Origin: Anaerolineaceae bacterium
GTDB lineage: Bacteria > Chloroflexota > Anaerolineae > Anaerolineales > UBA11657
Direction of reading: 5' to 3'
NCBI GenBank assembly: GCA_003569365.1
Contig: BGOS01000004.1
Location: 154,271-218,270 of the forward strand
Length of the DNA stretch: 64,000 nucleotides
The stretch's first letter is position 1, and every line of letters starts with the position of its first letter. The translations under genes and the position numbers were made by a program. The notes under the pieces are model-generated. The model ran no database searches. It was not told where the DNA came from and saw only the letters and a list, made by a program, of their open reading frames with translations. Below, piece after piece: positions 53,206 to 60,713 of the stretch.

Positions 53206-53922
53206 ATGACTCAGTTTCAAAAACGCTTCTCGCTGGCCTTCGCCGGCATCTGCCTCAGCCTTGGCGTGTGGACTGGTGCGCGCATTGGCGGAAACGGCGA
53301 GACAGCCGCATCCGCCGGCAAAGCAACCTGGAAGCTGGCAGCAATGCTGCCGGCCGCAAGCAAACCACAAACCGCTGCAGACAATGCCTGCATCTTTTTC
53401 ATTGGTGAAAACGCGGGCGCTCCTGATGCGCGGCTGGTTGGCATTTGGCTGCTAAAGGTGGAGCCCGAAGCGCACACTGCGGAACTGCTGGGCATTGACC
53501 CGCAACCCGCGCACACTGCCGCATTTGCAGCAGACCCCGCCAGCCTTCCGTTGATGCTGGCGCCGCAGCTGGGGCAGCTTGTATCACGCTATGCAATTGC
53601 CTCACCCGCTGCACTGGTTCAAATGAGCGACGGCATTGGGCCCGCGCGCTTGCAAGGCCAGTGGCTGGGCGGAGAAGCGATGCGCAGTTACGTTAGCGAG
53701 CCAGCGGCAGCAGCGGAACGCTTGCTGCGCGCCGCGGCTGCAGCCCAGGCCATCATTGCCCATGCTGCGGTGCGCAGTGGCGCAATTGACCCGCTGGCTT
53801 TGGTCAGCCTGCTGGGTGCGGACGCGTGCGGCACCAATGTGCTGCCGGCGCTGGTTCAGCAGCTTTGGCCGCTGCCACCGCAAAACATTCGTGTGCGCAT
53901 CCTGCCCGCCCAGGCGGGCTAG
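53206..53922 (+). CDS. Secreted LCP-like protein lacking the catalytic arginines
   Basis: 238 aa with an N-terminal signal anchor (residues 8-28). The remainder follows the layout of an LCP (LytR-CpsA-Psr) domain, including the strand LVGIWLLKVEPEAHTAELLG and the block SRYAIASPAALVQMSDGIGP, which matches the RYAVVNFTGF...DALGG segment of the genuine LCP enzyme at 53932. The arginine-rich stretch that follows in active enzymes (LMYARTRH) is replaced by AMRSYVSEP here. It may be a ligand-binding pseudoenzyme. The alignment is by eye and needs a profile search. Confidence 0.5.
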   Translation: MTQFQKRFSLAFAGICLSLGVWTGARIGGNGETAASAGKATWKLAAMLPAASKPQTAADNACIFFIGENAGAPDARLVGIWLLKVEPEAHTAELLGIDPQPAHTAAFAADPASLPLMLAPQLGQLVSRYAIASPAALVQMSDGIGPARLQGQWLGGEAMRSYVSEPAAAAERLLRAAAAAQAIIAHAAVRSGAIDPLALVSLLGADACGTNVLPALVQQLWPLPPQNIRVRILPAQAG

Positions 53923-53931
53923 CCGCGCAGC

Positions 53932-55083
53932 CTAAGGCGGCGCGCCAAACAGCGCAAGCACCGGCGTCATGCCGGCCGGTTCGGCCAGCAGCACTTGCGC
54001 CCCGCCACCCGTGGTGTGAGCGCGGGTCATTGTGTAATCCATCAAATGCTGGGTAATGCCGTCCATGCCAATGCGCGGCAGCACACAGCCCAGCAGCCCC
54101 ATTTCTTCCAGCGACAAATCCGAGTGCACCGCCGTAAATGCAAATTGCAGCAGCGCGGGCGCTGCAAAGATCACGGCCGGGCTCAACAGCTTCTCGCGGG
54201 CTGCCATCAGGATTTTTTGCTGGCGGCGCATGCGCCCAAAGTCGCTGTCTGCATGCCGCGTGCGCGCGTACATCAGCGCTGTCCGTCCGTCGAGGTGCAC
54301 ATCGCCGGCCGGAATTTCCAGCACCATTGTCGTGTCCTTATCCAGCGGATACAGCGGATCGCGTAGCGCAACCTGCATCGTCACGTCCAGCCCGCCAAGC
54401 GCGTCAATAATTCTTTCAAAACCCGTGAAGTTCACAACTGCATAACGATCCACGCGCACACCCAGCGCCTGGCTTACGGTGAACATTTGGAACGCCGGGT
54501 TGCCGCCCGGGAAGCCATATTTCTCACCCAGCGCATACCCCAGATTTACACGCCCCGCCACCGGTAGATAGGCGCCGTAGCCCGGCACCGTGATCCACAG
54601 GTCCCGCGCAATCGAAAGCAAGTGCGCAGACGGCAAGCCAAAATCTATTGCCAGCAGCAACAGCGTATCTGCGCGCCCAAAAGTGTTGAGGTCATCCGTC
54701 CGCCCATCCACGCCCATCAGCAGCAAATTCATTTGCCCGGGGCCAGAGCAGTTTTCCGGAAACGGCGGCGCCTCCGGCAGCACCGGGGTTGGCATGGGCG
54801 TGGCTCCCGGCTGAATGATGAAGTAGCCGGTGGGGCGCGCCGTTGGCTGCGGCGTGCCCGGCAGCACGCTGGCGGTGGCCGTGCTCACAACTGCAGCGGC
54901 TGCCGCCAGTGAGCTGGTTGCCGGCACTGCAGCCGGCGGTGCTTGATCCGGTGCGCGGGCATCCGGCGCCCGCCCCAGCCACAGCGCACCGCCAATGCCC
55001 GCCACCACGCCCAATCCAATCCACACGCGCGGGTCAGCAGCCCCGCTCCGCAGCCAGAGCAATCCTCGGCGCAAAAGCATCAT
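53932..55083 (-). CDS. LCP-family protein (LytR-CpsA-Psr)
   Basis: 383-aa transferase that links polyprenyl-carried glycopolymers to the cell wall or related acceptors. N-terminal helix (residues ~20-38), a Pro/Ala/Thr linker, then the LCP domain: RADTLLLLAIDF, SIARDLWITVPG, NLGYALGEKYG, IDALGGLDV and LMYARTRHADSDFGRM with the pyrophosphate-binding arginines. The start ATG 55083 lies 8 nt from a TATAGT -10, so it is probably leaderless. It converges with the LCP-like gene, ends 9 nt apart. Confidence 0.93.
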   Translation of the reverse strand: MMLLRRGLLWLRSGAADPRVWIGLGVVAGIGGALWLGRAPDARAPDQAPPAAVPATSSLAAAAAVVSTATASVLPGTPQPTARPTGYFIIQPGATPMPTPVLPEAPPFPENCSGPGQMNLLLMGVDGRTDDLNTFGRADTLLLLAIDFGLPSAHLLSIARDLWITVPGYGAYLPVAGRVNLGYALGEKYGFPGGNPAFQMFTVSQALGVRVDRYAVVNFTGFERIIDALGGLDVTMQVALRDPLYPLDKDTTMVLEIPAGDVHLDGRTALMYARTRHADSDFGRMRRQQKILMAAREKLLSPAVIFAAPALLQFAFTAVHSDLSLEEMGLLGCVLPRIGMDGITQHLMDYTMTRAHTTGGGAQVLLAEPAGMTPVLALFGAPP

Positions 55084-55091
55084 CGAATCAA

Positions 55092-55099
55092 ACTATAAT
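55092..55099. promoter_or_regulatory. Overlapping divergent -10 elements (LCP and GT2 genes)
   Basis: ACTATAAT reads TATAAT on the plus strand (55094-55099; 34 nt before the GT2 ATG) and TATAGT on the minus strand (8 nt before the LCP ATG). Polymerase cannot occupy both at once, so the two genes may compete for transcription. Confidence 0.45.
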
Positions 55100-55133
55100 T
55101 CAAGCGCAGAACGCAGCTTGCACATTTCCCAAA

Positions 55134-55886
55134 ATGAAATCCGCCGTCATCATTCCCACGTATAACGAGTGCGAAAACATTGCGCGCCTGATCGCAGACC
55201 TGCGCAGCCTGCCGCACAACCTGAGCGTGATCGTTGTGGATGACAACTCGCCCGATGGCACCGGCGCGATTGCCGCCGCGTGCGCTGCCAGCGACGCGCA
55301 GGTGCAGGTTATTCACCGGCCGGCAAAGCTGGGGCTGGGCACGGCGCACATCGCCGGTTTCAAGCTTGCGCTCGCAAGCGGCTTCGAGCAGATCCTGACG
55401 ATGGATGCGGATTACTCGCACCACCCGCGCTACATCGATGGCCTGCTGCAACTTGGTGCCACGCATGATCTGGTGATTGGTTCGCGTTATGTTCCCGGCG
55501 GGAAGGTGGTTGGCAGCTCGGCGCTGCGGCGCGCCATCAGCCGCGCCGCAAACCGCACGGCCCGCACAGCGCTGCACCTGCAAGCGGGGGACTGCACCGC
55601 CGCCTTCCGCTGCTACAGCAGCGCCGTGCTGCATGCCATCCAACCCGAAACAATTCGCTCCGAAGGCTATTCCTTCCTGATAGAACTGCTGTGGCGCGCA
55701 CAACACAGCGGCTGGCGCATCAGCGAACTGCCAGTCACGTACGAAGACCGGCGCTTCGGCCAGTCCAAAATTTCTGCGCGCGAAATATTTAAAGCGCTTG
55801 CCACAGTGGTGAGACTTTACCAAAATCAGAGCGCCGCCGGCAACTTTTCCGCGCTTGCCAAAGGCAGCACCCACGGGTCACACTAA
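55134..55886 (+). CDS. Polyprenol-phosphate mannosyltransferase-like GT2
   Basis: 250-aa GT2 glycosyltransferase of the dolichyl-phosphate mannose synthase type: IPTYNECENI, VVDDNSPDGT, the metal-binding DAD in TMDADYSHHP, and GSRYVPGG. No C-terminal membrane segments are present, so it is the soluble or peripheral form. It would make a polyprenyl-phosphate hexose donor for GT-C transferases such as the GT39 and YfhO proteins in this window. ATG 55134 follows a TATAAT with ~27 nt leader. Confidence 0.9.
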   Translation: MKSAVIIPTYNECENIARLIADLRSLPHNLSVIVVDDNSPDGTGAIAAACAASDAQVQVIHRPAKLGLGTAHIAGFKLALASGFEQILTMDADYSHHPRYIDGLLQLGATHDLVIGSRYVPGGKVVGSSALRRAISRAANRTARTALHLQAGDCTAAFRCYSSAVLHAIQPETIRSEGYSFLIELLWRAQHSGWRISELPVTYEDRRFGQSKISAREIFKALATVVRLYQNQSAAGNFSALAKGSTHGSH

Positions 55887-55890
55887 ACAC

Positions 55891-56757
55891 ATGGAAGACA
55901 TTGCAGCACTGGCGGTTATCGGCGGCAGCGGTTTGTACGCCATGGAGGGCCTGACTGGCGTGCAAGAGCACGCGCTTGAAACGCCATTCGGCCTGCCAAG
56001 CGATCCGATAATCTCCGGCATGCTGGGCGGGCAGCGTGTGGCTTTTCTGGCGCGCCACGGGCGCGGGCATCGCTTTAGCCCCAGCGAAGTGAATTACCGC
56101 GCCAACATTTACGCGCTCAAGCTGCTGGGCGTCAAGCGCATTGTGTCCATCAGCGCCTGCGGCTCGCTGCGCGAAGATTACGCGCCTGGGGACATTGTGA
56201 TCCCGGACCAGCTGTTCGACAACACGCGCCTGCGCGAGCGCTCATTTTTTGGCGGCGGGCTGGTGGTGCATGCCAGCGTGGCGGACCCGTTTGCACCGCA
56301 GCTGTCTGCAGCCTTGCACTCAGCTGCCAGTGCCACCAGTGCCCGCGTGCACCGCGGCGGCAGCTTCATCACCATTGAGGGCCCGCGCTTCAGCACGCGC
56401 GCCGAGAGCGAAGTCTTCCGCAAGTGGGGCATGAGTTTGGTTGGCATGACCACATCACCCGAGGCATTTCTGGCGCGCGAAGCGGAAATTGCGTACGCCG
56501 TGCTGGCGCACGTTACTGATTACGATGTTTGGCACCAAACAGCTGAACCGGTGACAGTGGAGATGGTGATCCAAACTATGCTGCGCTGCACCGGCATTGC
56601 GCAGCAAGCCGTGGCCAACCTGGCGAAAGCGCTGCCGGCCAGCGCGCCCAACGAGTGCGCGGGCTGCATGGCCAATTCCATCCTCACGGCTCGCGACCAC
56701 ATACCGGCTGCGGCCCACAAGCAGGCTGCCCCGCTGATTGGCAAGCACCTGCAGTAA
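55891..56757 (+). CDS. mtnP: 5'-methylthioadenosine phosphorylase
   Basis: 288-aa MTA phosphorylase of the methionine salvage pathway, splitting methylthioadenosine into adenine and methylthioribose 1-phosphate. IGGSGLYAMEG is the phosphate-loop start, GPRFSTRAESE and the substrate block MTTSPEAFLAREAEIAYA are typical, and TDYDVW carries the Asp pair that selects adenine over guanine or hypoxanthine bases. It starts 5 nt after the GT2 gene. Confidence 0.92.
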   Translation: MEDIAALAVIGGSGLYAMEGLTGVQEHALETPFGLPSDPIISGMLGGQRVAFLARHGRGHRFSPSEVNYRANIYALKLLGVKRIVSISACGSLREDYAPGDIVIPDQLFDNTRLRERSFFGGGLVVHASVADPFAPQLSAALHSAASATSARVHRGGSFITIEGPRFSTRAESEVFRKWGMSLVGMTTSPEAFLAREAEIAYAVLAHVTDYDVWHQTAEPVTVEMVIQTMLRCTGIAQQAVANLAKALPASAPNECAGCMANSILTARDHIPAAAHKQAAPLIGKHLQ

Positions 56758-56818
56758 GCAGCGCATTGCAAGACCGCTGCAAAAAAACCCTTTCAAATAA
56801 AGCACAGGAGAAATTCCA

Positions 56819-57301
56819 ATGAGTTTGCAAACTGATGTCCGCGAGCGCCACCTGCGCATGATGGCCAAGACTGGCGCCGTACTGCAGAATATTGTCAGCA
56901 ACTTGGAGCCGGGGCGCGCCACCAGCCTGCGCGACGGGCCGCACGGCTGGAACACGGTTGAAATATTGTGCCACCTGCGCGACTTTGACACCATCTTCCG
57001 CGAGCGCGCCGCGCTGATGCTGCAGCAGGATAGTCCGGCGCTGCCTGCCTACGACCACGAGGCCTTGGTGATTGAGCGCGCCTACGCCAAACAGAACCTG
57101 CACCCTGTGCTGGCGGAGCTGGTGGCTTCGCGGCAGAAGTCGCAGGAATTTTTTGAAGCGCTCACCGAAGCACAGTGGAACCGCCCCGGCCTGCACGCCG
57201 AACGCGGCCCGATTACGCTGGATGACATTGTGGTGCAGTTTGGCATGCACGATCTCGATCACATCGAGCAGATCACGCGCATCCTTTCCCAAGCGGCGTA
57301 G
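56819..57301 (+). CDS. DinB-family metal-binding protein
   Basis: 160-aa four-helix-bundle DinB/YfiT-type protein. The three metal-binding His are likely those of LCHLRDFD and HDLDHIEQI. Relatives are thiol-dependent S-transferases or damage-inducible proteins of unknown reaction. AGGAGA precedes ATG 56819 by 8 nt. It is followed by a terminator hairpin. Confidence 0.85.
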   Translation: MSLQTDVRERHLRMMAKTGAVLQNIVSNLEPGRATSLRDGPHGWNTVEILCHLRDFDTIFRERAALMLQQDSPALPAYDHEALVIERAYAKQNLHPVLAELVASRQKSQEFFEALTEAQWNRPGLHAERGPITLDDIVVQFGMHDLDHIEQITRILSQAA

Positions 57302-57339
57302 ACTGCGCGCGCTTGCGCTGCGTCGCTGAAAACTTTGTC

Positions 57340-57371
57340 TTGCGCCCGCTGGCAGCGGGCGCAAATTATTT
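57340..57371. terminator. Bidirectional terminator
   Basis: TTGCGCCCGCT, loop GGC, AGCGGGCGCAA, a perfect 11-bp stem, followed by ATTATTT on the plus strand. It lies between the convergent DinB-like and FAH genes. Confidence 0.75.
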
Positions 57372-58245
57372 AAGCGCCAACCGCAACCACCGCATTGCGC
57401 AGGCGGCCGATGCCTTCCACCTCGCACTCCACCACATCGCCCGCAGCCAAAAACTCCGGCGGCTTGCGCGCGAACCCAACGCCCTCCGGCGTGCCGGTGG
57501 CAATAATGTCCCCCGGCTCCAGCGTGCGCCCGTGCGAGAGCACCACAATGGCACCCGCCACATCCAGCATGAGCTGCGCTGTGTTTGAATCCTGCTTGAG
57601 CACGCCATTCACCCAGCAGCGCAGCTGCAAGTTGTGCGGATCCGGCAGCTCATCGCTGGTCACAATCCACGGGCCCATCGGACAGCTGCCGTCCAAGCTC
57701 TTGCCCAAAAAGAACTGCTGGTGCCGGTATTGAATGTCGCGCGCAGAAACATCATTCAGCACCATGTACCCGAACACATGCCGCAGGGCAGCTTCGCGCG
57801 CAATATTTTTTCCGCCAATGCCAATCACCACGGCCAGCTCCACTTCCCAATCCAGCTGGGTGGTGATGGCTGCATCAAACGGGATCGGCGCGTGCGGGCC
57901 ATTGGCAGTGTTGGGCGCCTTGGTAAACACCGCTGTGTGCGCCGGGATCTGCAGCTCTTTGCCCTGCGCAGCATAAACCTCGCGCGCGTGCTCCAAATAG
58001 TTTTTGCCAAGGCACATGATATTTTTTGCGGGGCGCGGGATCGGCGCCAGCAGCTCCACCGCCGCCAGCGGAGCGCTGCTTAACGGCTGCATCTGTGCCA
58101 GCGCCAGCCAGCGCGCGGGGCCGCCTGCAATCACTTCCAACATTGCGTGCGCTTGCGCCTGCTGAGGCACAAGCATTTGCACGCTGTCCCCGCTCACGCG
58201 CCCCACAAATGTGTCGCCTTTGTGCACACAAGTAACTAGTTTCAT
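57370..58245 (-). CDS. Fumarylacetoacetate hydrolase family protein
   Basis: 291-aa FAH-fold hydrolase. CLGKNYLEHARE, the metal-binding LDWEVELAVVIG, and GTPEGVGFARKPPEFLAAGD are the family blocks. Members hydrolyse or decarboxylate 2-oxo or hydroxy acids in aromatic degradation; the substrate here is unclear. ATG 58245 (MKLVTCVHKGD) is the family-typical start. Confidence 0.92.
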   Translation of the reverse strand: MKLVTCVHKGDTFVGRVSGDSVQMLVPQQAQAHAMLEVIAGGPARWLALAQMQPLSSAPLAAVELLAPIPRPAKNIMCLGKNYLEHAREVYAAQGKELQIPAHTAVFTKAPNTANGPHAPIPFDAAITTQLDWEVELAVVIGIGGKNIAREAALRHVFGYMVLNDVSARDIQYRHQQFFLGKSLDGSCPMGPWIVTSDELPDPHNLQLRCWVNGVLKQDSNTAQLMLDVAGAIVVLSHGRTLEPGDIIATGTPEGVGFARKPPEFLAAGDVVECEVEGIGRLRNAVVAVGA

Positions 58246-58316
58246 TCGCGCTGGTCCTGTAGTCTCAGTTTTTTGATGCGTAATGCGCCGGTCCGCTGCC
58301 GCTGCGCGCCGCAAAT

Positions 58317-58322
58317 TATAAT
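58317..58322. promoter_or_regulatory. Shared -10 region of FAH and YfhO genes
   Basis: AATTATAATT is a palindrome giving TATAAT on both strands: ~69 nt before ATG 58391 (plus) and ~72 nt before ATG 58245 (minus). Confidence 0.4.
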
Positions 58323-58390
58323 TGCTCGGGCGCCGAAAACGCGCCCCACCCCTTGAAACCCGATCGAAATGTGTTGCGCTCCACCCTGTA

Positions 58391-60691
58391 ATGCCTGAAG
58401 TACCGACCCCCGGCAGCCCGCCCGCCGTGGCCGCGCCCATTCCGGGCCGCATGCATGCCACAGCGCTGGCGCTGCTGCTCGCAGCCACGTGCATATTCCT
58501 GTGGCCGTTGTTTGCCCCGGAACCTTGGCACATCCCGTCCGGTGGCGGTGACAATGTTTCGTTCCTGTGGCCCACCTATAGTTTTTCGGCGGACGTAATC
58601 CGCAGCGGCAGCTGGCCGCTCTGGAATCCTTATTTGTTCGGCGGCGCACCGCACGCCGCGGACAATCAATCCAGTTTGTACTATCCGCCCTTTCTGCTGC
58701 TGGCGGCACTTCCGGATGTGCCGTATCGCGCGCTGGAGTGGATGGTGTTGCTGCACATGTTCTCCGCCGGCGCCGGCATGTACGTGCTGCTTGCCAGCTT
58801 GCTGCCCGCAACCGCGCAGCCGCGTTATCGCGCAGCCGCTGCCTGCGCAGCGGCGCTTGCTTTCCAGTTCTCCTCCGTATTCGATACGCACATTGGCAAC
58901 TTAAACATCATCGTCGTGGCATCTTACCTGCCGTGGGCCGTGTGGTGCTCGCACAAACTGCAGGCCGTGGGCGGGCGGCGCTGGACGGTGGCACTGGCGC
59001 TGGTGGTGGCGCTGGCGTTCGTTGGCAACCATGTGCAGATGTTCATGTTCATTGTGATCGCGCTCATCTTCCATGGCGCCGCCGGGCTGTTTGCGCTTGG
59101 GCGCAGCGCACCACGCAAGTCCGTGCAGCTGATTGCAAGCTATCTTGCGGGCGCACTGATCACCACCGGCCTTACCGCGCCGTCTTTGCTGCCGGGGCTG
59201 GAGATGCTGCCGCAAACATTGCGCTTTGATTTCTCGTATGAAAGCGCAACCGAATATTCACTGCCACCGGAGGGCTTGGCCGGCCTGCTCTCGCCGCTGC
59301 TTTTCGGGCGCGGCCCCGAAAACTTTTGGGCAGGGTGGGATCGCGTCGAGCTTGGCTACGCTGGCGTGATTACAGTGTGGCTCGCTGCGCTGGCCGTCAG
59401 CCTGCCCCGCCAGCGCAAATGGGCAATTGCGCTTGGCGCCACGGGGCTCGTGGTCGCGCTTGGCAAACACACGCCAATCTACTATTGGCTGTACACGTAC
59501 CTGCCGGGTTTTAATGGCATGCGCGTACCGGCGCGCACAGTGCTGCTCACTGACTATTGTCTCGCGCTGCTGGCGGGGATAGGATTGTGCGACCTGCTGC
59601 AGCGCACAACGCCGGCGCGCCGCCCGCAACAAGCAGGCGAAGTGCTGGCAGTACTGCTGACCGGCGGGCTCGCTGCCAGCTGGTGGCTGGCTGCGCCGGT
59701 GGCGGGTGCGGTGAAGCCGCTGGCTAATTTGCAGCTTGCCGTAGGCGTCGGCCTTTCCACGCTGCTGGCTGCACTCGCATTCCCGGCCGCTGCACGCTGG
59801 TGGGGTTTGCCGTTGCTGCTGGCAGCGGAGCTGATTGGGATGGGTGCGTGGGTGGAGGTGGGCCGGTACGATCCCGCTGCCGGCTACCGGGCCGGCCCGG
59901 CCATGCAGTGGCTGCAAGCACAGCCGCAACCCTTCCGCATCGATATCGCCACGCTCGCGTGGCAGGAAGACACCGGCGCAATTAACAAAATCGAATCAGT
60001 GGCCGGCCTCGATAACCCGCTGCAGCTGGCGCGTTACCACACGTACTACTGGGCGGTTGGCACCCGCGGGTCGCCGCAGTACAACTTTCTGAATGCAAAG
60101 TATCTGATCACCACAAAAGATCAGCCGGCTGCCGCTGCCAGCTTTGTGCCGGTGTTCAATGCTGATCCGTTGGTGGATGTGTATCTGAACACCGGCGCGC
60201 TGCCGCGCATTCAGCTGCTGTACGACACGCTGCACGTCTCCGATGGCGCGCTGGCATTTGCGGCCGTGCAGGCGCCCACGTTTGACCCGCTGCGCACGGT
60301 GGTGCTGGAAGGCGGCACGCCACTGCATAGCACGCCGCCGCCCGGCCACGAGCTGTTTTATGCGCGCTACCAGCCCACGGACCAGGTGATAGTGGCGCGC
60401 AGCGCCACGCCCGCGTACCTGGTATTCAGCGAGAAATGGTTTCCGGGCTGGCGCGCAACTGTAGACGGCCAGCCAGCCGAAATTCAACTTGCCAATTTTG
60501 CATTCCGCGCCGTTTACATTCCAGCCGGCGAGCACACGGTCACGATGCAGTTTGTGCCAACCAGCACGCCCATTGGGATTGCAATCATGCTGCTTACCGT
60601 GGCGCTGCTGGCTGGCGCCGCAATCTGGCAGCCGGTTAGGCAAGCCATGGCGCGCCGCTCCGCGCAGCGCGCTGCGGCACCGCCCGCATGA
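58391..60691 (+). CDS. YfhO-family membrane glycosyltransferase-like protein (second copy)
   Basis: 766-aa polytopic protein with the YfhO motifs LWNPYLFGGAPHAADNQSS and, near the C-terminus, EKWFPGWRATVDG, as in the copy at 10.8 kb. About a dozen membrane helices and a C-terminal extracytoplasmic domain are visible. ATG 58391 is the most likely start. It is followed 23 nt later by a GT39 gene. Confidence 0.88.
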   Translation: MPEVPTPGSPPAVAAPIPGRMHATALALLLAATCIFLWPLFAPEPWHIPSGGGDNVSFLWPTYSFSADVIRSGSWPLWNPYLFGGAPHAADNQSSLYYPPFLLLAALPDVPYRALEWMVLLHMFSAGAGMYVLLASLLPATAQPRYRAAAACAAALAFQFSSVFDTHIGNLNIIVVASYLPWAVWCSHKLQAVGGRRWTVALALVVALAFVGNHVQMFMFIVIALIFHGAAGLFALGRSAPRKSVQLIASYLAGALITTGLTAPSLLPGLEMLPQTLRFDFSYESATEYSLPPEGLAGLLSPLLFGRGPENFWAGWDRVELGYAGVITVWLAALAVSLPRQRKWAIALGATGLVVALGKHTPIYYWLYTYLPGFNGMRVPARTVLLTDYCLALLAGIGLCDLLQRTTPARRPQQAGEVLAVLLTGGLAASWWLAAPVAGAVKPLANLQLAVGVGLSTLLAALAFPAAARWWGLPLLLAAELIGMGAWVEVGRYDPAAGYRAGPAMQWLQAQPQPFRIDIATLAWQEDTGAINKIESVAGLDNPLQLARYHTYYWAVGTRGSPQYNFLNAKYLITTKDQPAAAASFVPVFNADPLVDVYLNTGALPRIQLLYDTLHVSDGALAFAAVQAPTFDPLRTVVLEGGTPLHSTPPPGHELFYARYQPTDQVIVARSATPAYLVFSEKWFPGWRATVDGQPAEIQLANFAFRAVYIPAGEHTVTMQFVPTSTPIGIAIMLLTVALLAGAAIWQPVRQAMARRSAQRAAAPPA

Positions 60692-60713
60692 GCAAACCGG
60701 CAGCGCCCCTTTC

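Noticed and set aside
47445..53922. Peptidase locus as a known CHAT/caspase phage-defence or type III CRISPR accessory system
   Set aside because: No CRISPR array, cas gene, STAND ATPase, gasdermin or nuclease is present, and the peptidase blocks look C25-like.
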